A stretch of 64,000 nt of DNA from Acidisarcina sp963790505 (GTDB lineage: Bacteria > Acidobacteriota > Terriglobia > Terriglobales > Acidobacteriaceae): the NCBI GenBank assembly GCA_963790505.1, contig CAWBOT010000002.1:496001-560000 (forward strand), read 5' to 3'. The notes below the pieces were generated by a model. It was not told the DNA's origin. It worked only from the letters and a program-made list of their open reading frames with translations, and did no database searches. Positions 17,322-26,095 of this stretch are shown in pieces. A program made the position numbers and the translations under genes. Every line of letters begins with the position of its first letter. The first letter of the stretch is position 1.

Positions 17322-17795
17322 ATGAGAAAGATATTTCTCACGCTGGTTATGAGCTTGCTGGTCGTTTGCGGTGCAGCGGCCGCGACGCCGGGAGATGTGA
17401 CCACGCCGATCAAGCAGTTTATCGACGGGTTCAATACCGGCGACGTAAAGACTGCCTATGCCGCTTATGCGCCGGGGACGATCACGATCATCGACGAATT
17501 TGCGCCGCATCGCTGGGTGGGTCCCAACGCCGCGCATGAGTGGGCGGCGGATTATGACAAACATGCGACGGCAACCGGTGTCACAGACGGGGTAGTGAAG
17601 TACGACGCGCCAACGCGTTCAGTGATCGATGGAGACACCGCTTACGTGATTATTCCCGCGCTTTATACCTACAAGGAACATGGCCAGCCGGTGGCCGAGG
17701 AAGGGCAGATGACGTTCGTGCTGCACGCTGAACCGCCGGGCTGGAAGATCCGGAGCTGGGCGTGGACCGGGGTCGTGCCGCATCCGCCGAAATAG
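17322..17795 (+). CDS. Secreted NTF2/SnoaL-like protein
   Basis: The 157-residue protein has a clear signal peptide (cut near CGAAAA) and a GGAGAG site. The mature part follows the NTF2-like cone fold pattern (IKQFIDGFNTGDVKTAYAAY, then alternating strands and the WKIRSWAWTG end) typical of SnoaL/DUF4440 proteins. Such domains bind small molecules or act as enzymes; no catalytic set can be assigned. It is exported and appears to be a single-gene unit. Confidence 0.75.
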   Translation: MRKIFLTLVMSLLVVCGAAAATPGDVTTPIKQFIDGFNTGDVKTAYAAYAPGTITIIDEFAPHRWVGPNAAHEWAADYDKHATATGVTDGVVKYDAPTRSVIDGDTAYVIIPALYTYKEHGQPVAEEGQMTFVLHAEPPGWKIRSWAWTGVVPHPPK

Positions 17796-17812
17796 CTGTG
17801 CCAGGTCTGAGG

Positions 17813-18805
17813 TCAGGGCACCGTCGTCTTTTGCGTACCCCCTGCGTAATATCCCGACCTCGCGCGAATGGAAAGCCCAACCTGCGTGGGCTCGATGACC
17901 ACCTTGCGGAAGCTGCCGTCGTTCAGTTTGTTGGTTGAGTAGTAGCTGATGGAGTATTGCGAGCGCAGCTCGTCGGCGATCTGGCGGAAGTCCTGGGCGA
18001 GGTCGGTGTTGAGTCCGTCAAAGTCGGCGGCTCCGGTCTGCGCGGCGAGGTGCTTCAGGTTTGCCATGCCGTGATGATTGCTCGCGGTCAGCTTGTCGTG
18101 ATGGGCCTGGGTGTAGCGGACGGCGTAGACGAGCACGTCTGCTCCCTGGGCGGCGGCGATGGCCTCGACCTCGTCGTGGGCGCTGGAGTTTTCTTCGCCG
18201 TCGGTGAAGAGGATGAGCACGCGGCGGCGTCCTGAAGCAGGAGACAACTTCTCCTCAACGCTTGCATAAACAGTATCGAAGAGTGCGGTCCCTCCGCTTC
18301 GGGTGGGGTCGGGATCGAGCTCGGGGAAGGCTCCCTTGTTCTTTTCATAGGTAGTGAGGCCGTCGACGACTGACGTCGGCGATGAGGTGAGGTCCGCGAC
18401 CAGGCGGATATGATCGCCGAAGCCGATGGCAAAGACCTGGTCCTGTGGACGGAGAATCTGTCGGAGAAAGAGCTCAACGTCTTTGGTGTGGCGCTTGAGA
18501 AATTTGTCTTGCGAGTCAGACCCGTCGACGAGCAGGCCGATGCTGAGAGGCAGTTCGGCTGTGTTGGCGAGGGAGACGATCTTCTGCTGGACGCCGTCCT
18601 CAAATACCTGGAAGGCGTCTTGATCGAGGCCGGAGACGAGCTTGCCTGAGGCGTCGTGAACGCTGAAAGTGAGCGTGACGAGGTGGACCTCGGAGTGGAA
18701 GACGGGCTGCTGCGCTTTTGCGCCTGGCGTGGCGAGGCAGAGCAGCGAGAACAGGGCAATTTCAAGCCGGCGGAGGCTTGAGTGACGTCGGCGTAGTCTC
18801 TTCAT
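17813..18805 (-). CDS. Secreted VWFA-domain protein, acidobacterial type
   Basis: With ATG 18805 as start (the frame is open a further 28 codons, but this start places the signal peptide at the N-terminus) the product is 330 residues, with a signal peptide ending near AKAQ. A short beta domain (VTFSVHDASGKLVSGL, VFEDGVQQKI) precedes a von Willebrand A domain with MIDAS motif DGSDS and the TDGEE block. This combination is the VWFA-related family greatly expanded in Acidobacteriota. Ligand unknown; likely envelope or extracellular protein-protein contact. It is divergent from carA. Confidence 0.88.
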   Translation of the reverse strand: MKRLRRRHSSLRRLEIALFSLLCLATPGAKAQQPVFHSEVHLVTLTFSVHDASGKLVSGLDQDAFQVFEDGVQQKIVSLANTAELPLSIGLLVDGSDSQDKFLKRHTKDVELFLRQILRPQDQVFAIGFGDHIRLVADLTSSPTSVVDGLTTYEKNKGAFPELDPDPTRSGGTALFDTVYASVEEKLSPASGRRRVLILFTDGEENSSAHDEVEAIAAAQGADVLVYAVRYTQAHHDKLTASNHHGMANLKHLAAQTGAADFDGLNTDLAQDFRQIADELRSQYSISYYSTNKLNDGSFRKVVIEPTQVGLSIRARSGYYAGGTQKTTVP

Positions 18806-18903
18806 AAAGCTTCTGTGAATACGCTGCTCAGGGTAGTTGAAGTTCCACGTAATCCAAGGGCAAACTCTGCTAAAATCTATTGAATCCACTCGACGGAGAA
18901 GCG

Positions 18904-20073
18904 ATGCAGGCTATCCTTGCGCTCGAAGACGGGCGCATCTTCCGCGGTGAAGGCCACGGCGCCAAGGGCGAATGTTACGGCGAAGTCGTTTTCAATACTT
19001 CTTTAACCGGCTACCAGGAAATTTTCACCGATCCGTCGTATGCGGGGCAGATCGTCGTCCTGACCAACCCGCAGATCGGCAACTACGGCACCAACTCCGC
19101 AGACAACGAGGCGGCCAAACCCTACATTGAGGGGCTGGTTGCGCGAGAATTCTCTCCGGTCAGCTCGAACTGGCGTTCGGAGCAAGTCGCCGACGATTAC
19201 CTGGAGCGCTACAACGTTCCGGTGATCTCGGAGATCGATACGCGGGCGCTGGTGCGGCATCTGCGGACGCATGGCGTGATGCGCGGGGTGATTTCTTCCA
19301 TCGAGACCGATGCGGATGCGCTGGTGGCGAAGGCGCGGTCGATTCGGAAAATGGATGGGACCGATCTGGCGAAGGTGGTCAGCACCAAGTCGATTTATGA
19401 GTGGGACTGTGACGAGCAAGGTCGAAACCAATGGGGCAACCACAATGGCGATCCGCTGGCTCGCGCGGATGAAGACGGCAATTTGCCGAAGCTGCCCCCG
19501 GCCGATCTGCATGTGGTGGCGTATGACTACGGCATCAAGCACAACATTCTGCGGATGCTGACGCGCGAGGCCTGCCGGGTGACGGTGGTTCCGGCGGAGA
19601 CCTCGGCGGAGGATGTGCTGGCGCTGAATCCTGACGGGATTTTTCTGTCGAACGGGCCGGGCGATCCGGAGCCGGTGACTTATGCCCACGAGAACATTCG
19701 CAAGCTGGCGGGGAAGAAGCCGATCTTCGGCATCTGCCTCGGCCATCAGTTGATCGGTATCGCTCTCGGCGGCAAGACTTACAAGCTAAAGTTCGGCCAT
19801 CATGGTGGCAACCATCCGGTGAAGCAGATGGATTCGGGCAAGGTAGAGATCACCGCGCACAATCACAACTTTGCGGTCGATCCGGATTCGATGAAGCAAA
19901 GCGAGGTCGATCTCACGCATATCGATCTGAATGACAACACGCTGGAGGGTTTGCGGCATCGTTCGATGCCGTTGTTCAGCGTGCAGTACCACCCGGAGGC
20001 GAGTCCGGGGCCGCATGATTCGAATTATTTGTTTCAGGATTTTCGGAAGATGATGGTGGATTGGAAGCGGTGA
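18904..20073 (+). CDS. carA: Carbamoyl-phosphate synthase small subunit
   Basis: The 389-residue glutaminase subunit releases ammonia from glutamine for CarB. ATG 18904 with a GGAGAAG site was chosen over the in-frame TTG at 18880. The N-terminal CPSase domain begins AILALEDGRIFRG. The class I amidotransferase domain has nucleophile Cys278 (GICLGHQ) and the His363/Glu365 pair (QYHPEASPGP). Length is typical. Unusually, carB does not follow directly: a toxin-antitoxin pair of the same orientation lies between. Confidence 0.96.
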   Translation: MQAILALEDGRIFRGEGHGAKGECYGEVVFNTSLTGYQEIFTDPSYAGQIVVLTNPQIGNYGTNSADNEAAKPYIEGLVAREFSPVSSNWRSEQVADDYLERYNVPVISEIDTRALVRHLRTHGVMRGVISSIETDADALVAKARSIRKMDGTDLAKVVSTKSIYEWDCDEQGRNQWGNHNGDPLARADEDGNLPKLPPADLHVVAYDYGIKHNILRMLTREACRVTVVPAETSAEDVLALNPDGIFLSNGPGDPEPVTYAHENIRKLAGKKPIFGICLGHQLIGIALGGKTYKLKFGHHGGNHPVKQMDSGKVEITAHNHNFAVDPDSMKQSEVDLTHIDLNDNTLEGLRHRSMPLFSVQYHPEASPGPHDSNYLFQDFRKMMVDWKR

Positions 20074-20178
20074 AGAGGTCGCAGGCGCAGGACGCGTCTC
20101 TCATTCACCGTTAATAATAGAGTAAGACCGCGACGAAGTGGATACGGGGATATACGCGTAGCCAAGAGGGAGGTGCAC

Positions 20179-20490
20179 ATGCTCGAGATCGATATGAAGC
20201 CGGAATTGGAGGAGATTCTTGACTTCTACGCGAAGAAGGACGGATTGGGCAAAGCTGAGCTGGCGCGGAGAGCGATCGCTGAATACCTCGAGGACCGCGA
20301 GGACTATGACCTTGCAGAGGAAGCTTCGCGCGATATAGGAGAGACTTACAGCTTGGAAGAGGTAATTCGCGAGTATGGACTGGAAGATAAGGTTCGAAGC
20401 CAAGGCGAAGAAGCAGCTCGGCAGGCTCAGCACGGAGATACAAACTCAAATAACGAGCTATTTGCTTCAACGCGTCGCCCCCGAACCTGA
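20179..20490 (+). CDS. RelB-like antitoxin (ribbon-helix-helix type)
   Basis: ATG 20179 has a GGGAGG site five bases upstream; an in-frame GTG lies at 20173. The product is 103 residues. The first 75 look like a standard antitoxin: a short strand (LEIDMKPELEEIL), a helix pair (KAELARRAIAEYLEDRED) and an acidic linker ending YSLEEVIREYGLED. The next 30 or so residues are read out of frame through the start of the toxin gene and do not resemble the family. This gives an unusually long 116-base overlap with the toxin. Confidence 0.8.
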   Translation: MLEIDMKPELEEILDFYAKKDGLGKAELARRAIAEYLEDREDYDLAEEASRDIGETYSLEEVIREYGLEDKVRSQGEEAARQAQHGDTNSNNELFASTRRPRT

Positions 20491-20641
20491 CCCTCGGCTA
20501 CTCGGTAAAGCCTTGAGCGGCAAGCTCAAGGGCCGGTGGCGCTATCGCGTGGGCGATTATCGGATTATCTGTCAGATTCGGGACCACGAATTGCTAATCC
20601 TGGTCATCCAGGTCGGTCATCGCCGCGAAATTTATCGGTAA
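20375..20641 (+). CDS. RelE/ParE-family toxin
   Basis: The 88-residue protein matches RelE in length and pattern: WKIRFEAKAKKQLGRL at the start, GKLKGRWRYRVGDYRIICQI in the middle and VIQVGHRREIYR at the end, including the basic residues used for ribosome-dependent mRNA cleavage. Its start lies inside the antitoxin gene. Its stop is 8 bases before the carB start, so the carB ribosome site (AAGGAAAAG) overlaps the toxin stop and carB may be co-transcribed or coupled with it. Confidence 0.88.
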   Translation: MDWKIRFEAKAKKQLGRLSTEIQTQITSYLLQRVAPEPDPRLLGKALSGKLKGRWRYRVGDYRIICQIRDHELLILVIQVGHRREIYR

Positions 20642-20649
20642 GGAAAAGA

Positions 20650-23600
20650 ATGCCACGCAGGAATGACATTACCAAGATTCTGGTGATCGGCTCGGGGCCG
20701 ATTGTGATTGGGCAGTCGGCGGAGTTTGACTACTCCGGGACGCAGGCTTGCAAGGCGCTGCGCGCCGAGGGCTATGAGGTCGTGCTGGTGAACTCGAACC
20801 CGGCGACGATCATGACTGATCCTGAATTGGCTGACCGCACCTACATTGAGCCGCTGACTCGCGACTACGTCGAAGAGATTTTGCGGATTGAGACCCAGAT
20901 GCTCAAGGACGAGGGGCGCACGGGCATCTTCGCGTTGCTGCCTACGGTTGGCGGGCAGACAGCGCTGAATCTTGCCGTTGATCTGGCCGATGCGGGCATT
21001 CTGGATAAGTATGAAGTCGAGTTGATTGGCGCGAAGCTGGGGCCGATCAAGAAGGCTGAAGACCGGCTGCTTTTCAAAGACGCGATGAACCGCATCGGCC
21101 TGGACATGCCGCGTTCGGCGCTGGTGAATAATCTCCGCGACGGGCTGGAGTTCTCGACGAAGATTGGGTTTCCGGTGGTGATTCGGCCTTCGTTTACGCT
21201 GGGCGGTTCGGGCGGCGGCATTGCTTACAACCGCGAAGAGTTGATGGAAATCCTCGCGCGAGGTATCGATCTTTCTCCAGTGCATGAGTGCCTGATTGAA
21301 GAGTCGGTGCTCGGCTGGAAGGAATATGAGCTTGAGGTGATGCGCGACCTCGCCGACAACGTCATCATCATCTGCTCGATCGAAAACATGGACCCGATGG
21401 GCGTGCATACCGGCGACTCAATCACCGTCGCACCGGCGCAGACGTTGACCGATCGCGAGTACCAGGCGATGCGCGATGCGGCGATCGCAGTGATGCGCGA
21501 GATTGGCGTTGAGACCGGCGGGTCGAATGTGCAGTTTGCTGTGAACCCGGTGAACGGGCGCATGACGGTGATCGAGATGAACCCGCGGGTGTCGCGTTCG
21601 TCGGCGCTGGCGTCGAAGGCGACTGGATTCCCCATCGCCAAGATAGCGGCGAAGCTAGCGGTGGGCTACACGCTCGACGAGATTCCGAACGACATTACGA
21701 AGAAGACCCCAGCCTGCTTTGAGCCGACGATCGATTATGTCGTGACCAAGATTCCTAAGTGGCAGTTCGAAAAGTTTCCGGGTGCAGATGAAAACCTGAG
21801 CCCGCAGATGAAGTCGGTCGGCGAAGTGATGGCCATCGGGCGGACCTTCAAAGAGTCGCTAATGAAGGCACTGCGCTCGATGGACACGGGAAAGAAGACC
21901 GGTTCGGAGGTGCTCGATCCGAAGCGGTTGACACAAAAGCTGGTGACTCCGCAGCCGGAGCGGCTGGACTACATACGATTCGCCTTCCGTCGCGGCATGA
22001 CGGTGCGGGAAGTGGCGCGGATGACGGCGATGGATCCGTGGTTCCTCTTCCATGTGAAGGAGATTACCGACACAATTACAGCGGTCGGCGAGCAGGGCCA
22101 TGCCAATGTGTCACCGGAGCTGTTACGAAAAGCGAAGCGGATGGGCGTCTCGGACGAGCGGATCGCCGAGGTGTGGTCGCTCGCCGGCGCAGACGGTGTG
22201 ACGCAGGTGAGAGAACTACGGTACTCCCTGGGCATCAAGCCGGTCTTCAAGCTGGTGGACACCTGCGCGGCGGAGTTTGAGAGCTTGACGCCGTATCTTT
22301 ATTCGACTTACGACGAAGAAGACGAAGCGGCGCCTACGGCGAGGCGCAAAGTGATCATCCTGGGCAGCGGGCCGAACCGGATCGGGCAGGGAATCGAGTT
22401 CGATTACTGCTGCTGCCATGCGGCCTTCGCGCTAAAGGAAGACGATTACGAGACGATCATGGTGAACTGCAATCCGGAGACGGTTTCGACGGATTACGAC
22501 ACCAGCGATCGGCTGTATTTCGAACCTCTGACGCTTGAAGATGTGTTGGCGATCTATGAGCATGAGTCGTCGGGTGGCGCTGAGGTAGGCATGATCGTGC
22601 AGTTTGGCGGACAGACGCCGCTGAACCTTTCGCTGCGCCTGAAGGCGGCGGGGGTGCCGATTCTTGGAACCTCGCCTGAGTCGATCGACTTGGCCGAAGA
22701 CCGGAAGCGGTTCGGCAAACTGATTGAGGAGTTGCGAATTCCGCAGCCTCCGGGGGTGATGGCGACGAGCGTGGAAGAGGCGCTTGCGGGAGCGGAGCGC
22801 ATTGGCTATCCGGTGCTGGTGCGTCCCTCTTATGTTCTGGGCGGCCGTGCGATGGTGATTGCGTATGACGCTGCTTCAGTTTCGAAATACATGACCGAAG
22901 CGGTCGAATATTCGCAGGAACGCCCGGTGTTGATTGACCACTTCCTGGAAGATGCCGTCGAGGTCGATGTCGACGCTTTGTGCGACGGCGAAGAGGTGAT
23001 CATCGCTGGGATCATGCAGCACATCGAAGAGGCGGGCATCCATTCGGGCGATTCTTCGTGCGTGCTGCCGTCGGTCGACCTATCTGTAACGGTACTGGAG
23101 ACAATTCGTGAATACACGCGCAAGCTGGCGCTGGCGCTTAACGTTGTGGGGCTGGTGAACTTGCAATTTGCGATCCAGCGCAAGGCGGGTGAAGCGGATT
23201 CGGTGTATGTCATCGAGGTGAATCCACGCGCCTCGCGGACGGTGCCTTATGTATCGAAGGCGACGGGCATTCCGTTGGCGAAGATGGCGGCGCGGTTGAT
23301 GACCGGGCGCAAGCTCAGAGACCTGTTGCCTGAGCAACTCGCAGCGGGCCGCGACCTTGATACAGGAAGCCATTACTATGTGAAGTCGCCGGTCTTCCCG
23401 TGGAACAAATTTCCGGGCGTTGATACTGTGCTTGGACCAGAGATGAAATCGACCGGCGAAGTGATGGGGGTCGCGGACAACTTCGGCGAGGCGTTTGCGA
23501 AGGCGCAGATTGCGGCGGGACAGTACCTTCCCTTGAAGGGCACGGTTTTCTTCAGCGTGAATGACCGGGACAAAGCACAGCTGGTGGAAGTGGCGAGGCA

Positions 23601-23958
23601 ATACATTGAGCTTGGCTTCCACATTGTGGCGACTGAGGGGACGGCGGTGATCCTCGCGAAAAACGGGATGCTTGTCGAGTCGGTCTATAAGGTGAAAGAG
23701 GGACGGCCGAATGTGGTGGACTACATCAAGGGCGACCGCATTCAGCTGATTGTGAACACTCCGCATGGTCAGGACACTTTCTTCGATGAGAAGGCGATCC
23801 GGCGGGCGGCGGTGCTGCAGCGTATCCCGACGATCACGACGATGGCAGCGGCGCGCGCGGCTGCCGAGGGCATCCAGGCGCTGCAACGCAATACGATTAC
23901 GGTGAACGCTCTGCAGAGTTTGCACAGCGCCAAGGCGGTTGCCTCATCGGTTGCGTAG
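20650..23958 (+). CDS. carB: Carbamoyl-phosphate synthase large subunit
   Basis: With ATG 20650 the product is 1102 residues, the expected size. The open frame extends 38 codons upstream only through the out-of-frame toxin gene. Two ATP-grasp halves are present, each opening with a nucleotide-binding loop (LVIGSGPIVIGQ and IILGSGPNRIGQG) and each carrying an ATP-grasp metal-site block (IEMNPRVSRSS and IEVNPRASRT). The MGS-like allosteric domain is C-terminal (from about residue 960). The enzyme makes carbamoyl phosphate for arginine and pyrimidines. The frame is clean over 3.3 kb. Confidence 0.97.
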   Translation: MPRRNDITKILVIGSGPIVIGQSAEFDYSGTQACKALRAEGYEVVLVNSNPATIMTDPELADRTYIEPLTRDYVEEILRIETQMLKDEGRTGIFALLPTVGGQTALNLAVDLADAGILDKYEVELIGAKLGPIKKAEDRLLFKDAMNRIGLDMPRSALVNNLRDGLEFSTKIGFPVVIRPSFTLGGSGGGIAYNREELMEILARGIDLSPVHECLIEESVLGWKEYELEVMRDLADNVIIICSIENMDPMGVHTGDSITVAPAQTLTDREYQAMRDAAIAVMREIGVETGGSNVQFAVNPVNGRMTVIEMNPRVSRSSALASKATGFPIAKIAAKLAVGYTLDEIPNDITKKTPACFEPTIDYVVTKIPKWQFEKFPGADENLSPQMKSVGEVMAIGRTFKESLMKALRSMDTGKKTGSEVLDPKRLTQKLVTPQPERLDYIRFAFRRGMTVREVARMTAMDPWFLFHVKEITDTITAVGEQGHANVSPELLRKAKRMGVSDERIAEVWSLAGADGVTQVRELRYSLGIKPVFKLVDTCAAEFESLTPYLYSTYDEEDEAAPTARRKVIILGSGPNRIGQGIEFDYCCCHAAFALKEDDYETIMVNCNPETVSTDYDTSDRLYFEPLTLEDVLAIYEHESSGGAEVGMIVQFGGQTPLNLSLRLKAAGVPILGTSPESIDLAEDRKRFGKLIEELRIPQPPGVMATSVEEALAGAERIGYPVLVRPSYVLGGRAMVIAYDAASVSKYMTEAVEYSQERPVLIDHFLEDAVEVDVDALCDGEEVIIAGIMQHIEEAGIHSGDSSCVLPSVDLSVTVLETIREYTRKLALALNVVGLVNLQFAIQRKAGEADSVYVIEVNPRASRTVPYVSKATGIPLAKMAARLMTGRKLRDLLPEQLAAGRDLDTGSHYYVKSPVFPWNKFPGVDTVLGPEMKSTGEVMGVADNFGEAFAKAQIAAGQYLPLKGTVFFSVNDRDKAQLVEVARQYIELGFHIVATEGTAVILAKNGMLVESVYKVKEGRPNVVDYIKGDRIQLIVNTPHGQDTFFDEKAIRRAAVLQRIPTITTMAAARAAAEGIQALQRNTITVNALQSLHSAKAVASSVA

Positions 23959-23980
23959 AATCGGGTGGGTGTTGAGTTCA

Positions 23981-24847
23981 ATGGTCACTCGTATTCTCAA
24001 GTCAAAATCATCTATTATTTTCGCTCTGGCAGTGATTGGGGCGCAGTTGTGCGTCGCGCAAGAACCGGCAACGGCTGCGACGCAGCAACCAAGTCAAGCA
24101 GCAGCCCAGACGCCGAACCAGTCGGAGGCGCCGCCAGCCAGCAACGCTGATCTGGATGAAGGACTGCAGTATTTGAAGACGAGTCAGTTCGAGAAGGCGC
24201 TGGCCAGTTTTCAGAAGGTGCTGGCCGCCGACCCTGCGAATGCTACCGCGAGTTTGCTTGCGGCCTCGGCGGCGCTGAATTTGTTTCAGTCCGATGGAGC
24301 AGTGACCTACGCCGAGAACGCGCAACTGCTCGCGCCCAACGACTGGCGGGTGGATACGACGCTGGTGACTGCCTACGCACAGGCGGGCAAGACGAAAGAA
24401 CGGGACGCGGTGCGCGCGAAGCTGGTCGCGCTGCATGATAGCCCGACCGCCCCGGATGCAATGAAGGCGAATGGATTCCTGCTCGATCTGTTCAAGGTAG
24501 GGAACTATCGCGTCGAGGCGGTCCAGTATTTCAAGCCAATCGGGAAGTTTCACACCTACTACCGGTTCGTCGTGCGCAACCGCGCGAATAAGCGTGTCTG
24601 GGAATATGAGCTGCAGTCGGATGACTTCGCGCAGAAATCGTGGGCTGAGGCTCATGCACAGGAAGCGGCGACCGGCGGACGGCAATATTCGCTGGAATCG
24701 GACAGCGGCGCTGAGCACAACGAATATCGGCTGTTCAGCGGCGATCCTGGGTACGATGCGGTGCGCGCGGTGGTGGTGAGGCTTTTGCTCGACCGCACGG
24801 CGCCGTTTCCAGGGGAGACTCCCAAACCAGCACCCGCCGTACAATAA
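23981..24847 (+). CDS. Secreted TPR-type hypothetical protein
   Basis: The start at ATG 23981 gives 288 residues with a signal peptide (cut near LCVAQ). A Gln/Ala/Pro-rich linker is followed by two or three TPR-like units (LDEGLQYLKTSQFEKALASF and following). The C-terminal domain of about 120 residues is not recognised. It follows carB by 22 bp but is unrelated to it. The next gene begins 4 bases after its stop, suggesting an operon. Confidence 0.7.
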   Translation: MVTRILKSKSSIIFALAVIGAQLCVAQEPATAATQQPSQAAAQTPNQSEAPPASNADLDEGLQYLKTSQFEKALASFQKVLAADPANATASLLAASAALNLFQSDGAVTYAENAQLLAPNDWRVDTTLVTAYAQAGKTKERDAVRAKLVALHDSPTAPDAMKANGFLLDLFKVGNYRVEAVQYFKPIGKFHTYYRFVVRNRANKRVWEYELQSDDFAQKSWAEAHAQEAATGGRQYSLESDSGAEHNEYRLFSGDPGYDAVRAVVVRLLLDRTAPFPGETPKPAPAVQ

Positions 24848-24851
24848 AGCC

Positions 24852-25910
24852 ATGCTGCTTGAAGGTCTTTTCACTGCGATTACGACTCCGTTTTATCCAG
24901 ACGGACGACTCTACCTGCGTAAGCTGGAGCACAACGTCGATCGCTACTCGCGAACTCCCCTGTCAGGCTTGGTGGTCTTAGGCTCAACCGGAGAAGCGGT
25001 CATGCTGGGCGATGAGGAGTCTCGCGAGATCCTGCACATTGCGCGCGAAGCAGCGGCGCCCGACAAGGTGCTGATTGCCGGGGTGGGGCGGGAGAGCGTG
25101 GCGGAGACGCTGCGGCTGGCCGAGTATGCTGCCGCACAGGGATATGACGCGGTGCTGGTGAGGACGCCGAGCTTCTATTCGCCGCAGATGAGCGCGGCGG
25201 CGATGCTGAACTACTACCGCATGGTCGCCGACGCTTCGGCGCTGCCGGTGGTGCTCTATAACATTCCCAAGTTCACGAAGTATGAGCTGCCGGTTGAGGT
25301 GATCGCCGAACTGGCGCTTCATCCCAACGTGATCGGGTTGAAAGACTCGAGTGGCAGCGTGGAGCGGATTGCAGCCACGGTGGCCGCGACCAAGGAAGCG
25401 CCGCGGCGCAAGGTGACGGTGACGGAGATCTTCGCGGCGGTGACGTCGCGGATGCTCGATGCCGCGCCGGCGATGGGAGCAGCGACATTTGTTTCGGCCG
25501 AGATGCTGGGCGGCGGCGGGGCGCTGGCGGTGGCTCCTCCGCGGCCGGCGATCAAGACGCGGACCCGTGAGGTTGGTTTTCAGGTGTTGAGCGGCTCTGC
25601 GGGAACGCTGGTTGGCTCACTTGATGCCGGCGCGACCGGAGCGGTGCTGGCGCTGGCGGCTTGCGCCCCGCAGGCCTGCCATGAGGTCTACACGGCGTGG
25701 AAGGACAAAGACGGGACGTTAGCCCAGGAGAAGCAGGAGCGGATCCAGCGCGCCTCAACTCGGGTGAGCGGGGAGTTGGGTATTCCGGGGATCAAGTTTG
25801 CCTGCGATTTGAATGGATATTATGGCGGTGCGCCACGGATGCCGCTGCTGCCGCTGACGGCTAATCAGAAGGACGAAGTGACTGAAATCATGGCAAATAT
25901 CCGGAATTAG
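24852..25910 (+). CDS. DapA-family aldolase/dehydratase with insert
   Basis: The 352-residue protein belongs to the dihydrodipicolinate synthase/N-acetylneuraminate lyase TIM-barrel family: GLFTAITTPF start, pyruvate-site GSTGEA, Tyr in VVLYNIP and Schiff-base Lys in IGLKDSSG. It is about 55 residues longer than usual. The extra segment (about 180-235, including LGGGGALAVAPPRPA) sits between the KDSSG strand and the FQVLSGSAG strand. The substrate cannot be told from sequence alone; it may not be the lysine-pathway enzyme. It follows the TPR gene by 4 bases. Confidence 0.82.
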   Translation: MLLEGLFTAITTPFYPDGRLYLRKLEHNVDRYSRTPLSGLVVLGSTGEAVMLGDEESREILHIAREAAAPDKVLIAGVGRESVAETLRLAEYAAAQGYDAVLVRTPSFYSPQMSAAAMLNYYRMVADASALPVVLYNIPKFTKYELPVEVIAELALHPNVIGLKDSSGSVERIAATVAATKEAPRRKVTVTEIFAAVTSRMLDAAPAMGAATFVSAEMLGGGGALAVAPPRPAIKTRTREVGFQVLSGSAGTLVGSLDAGATGAVLALAACAPQACHEVYTAWKDKDGTLAQEKQERIQRASTRVSGELGIPGIKFACDLNGYYGGAPRMPLLPLTANQKDEVTEIMANIRN

Positions 25911-26095
25911 GGCTGCTAGCAAACCTGATAATTCGCCATTCGTCCCTCTCATGTAACCACTCGGCTTTCAATCGCTCCCGTTCCCTTGGTGGGAGCGGCT
26001 TTGGCAGCGGCAGGTTGGCTATACTTGAGAGTGTACGAGAGATCGAATCTGTAGCATCTTCCCGTGCCATCTTCCGTTGAAGGGAACCCCGCCAA

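Noticed and set aside
18837..18876. sigma-70 promoter for carA (TTGAAG with TAAAAT)
   Set aside because: The spacing of 28 bases between the two hexamers is far too long.
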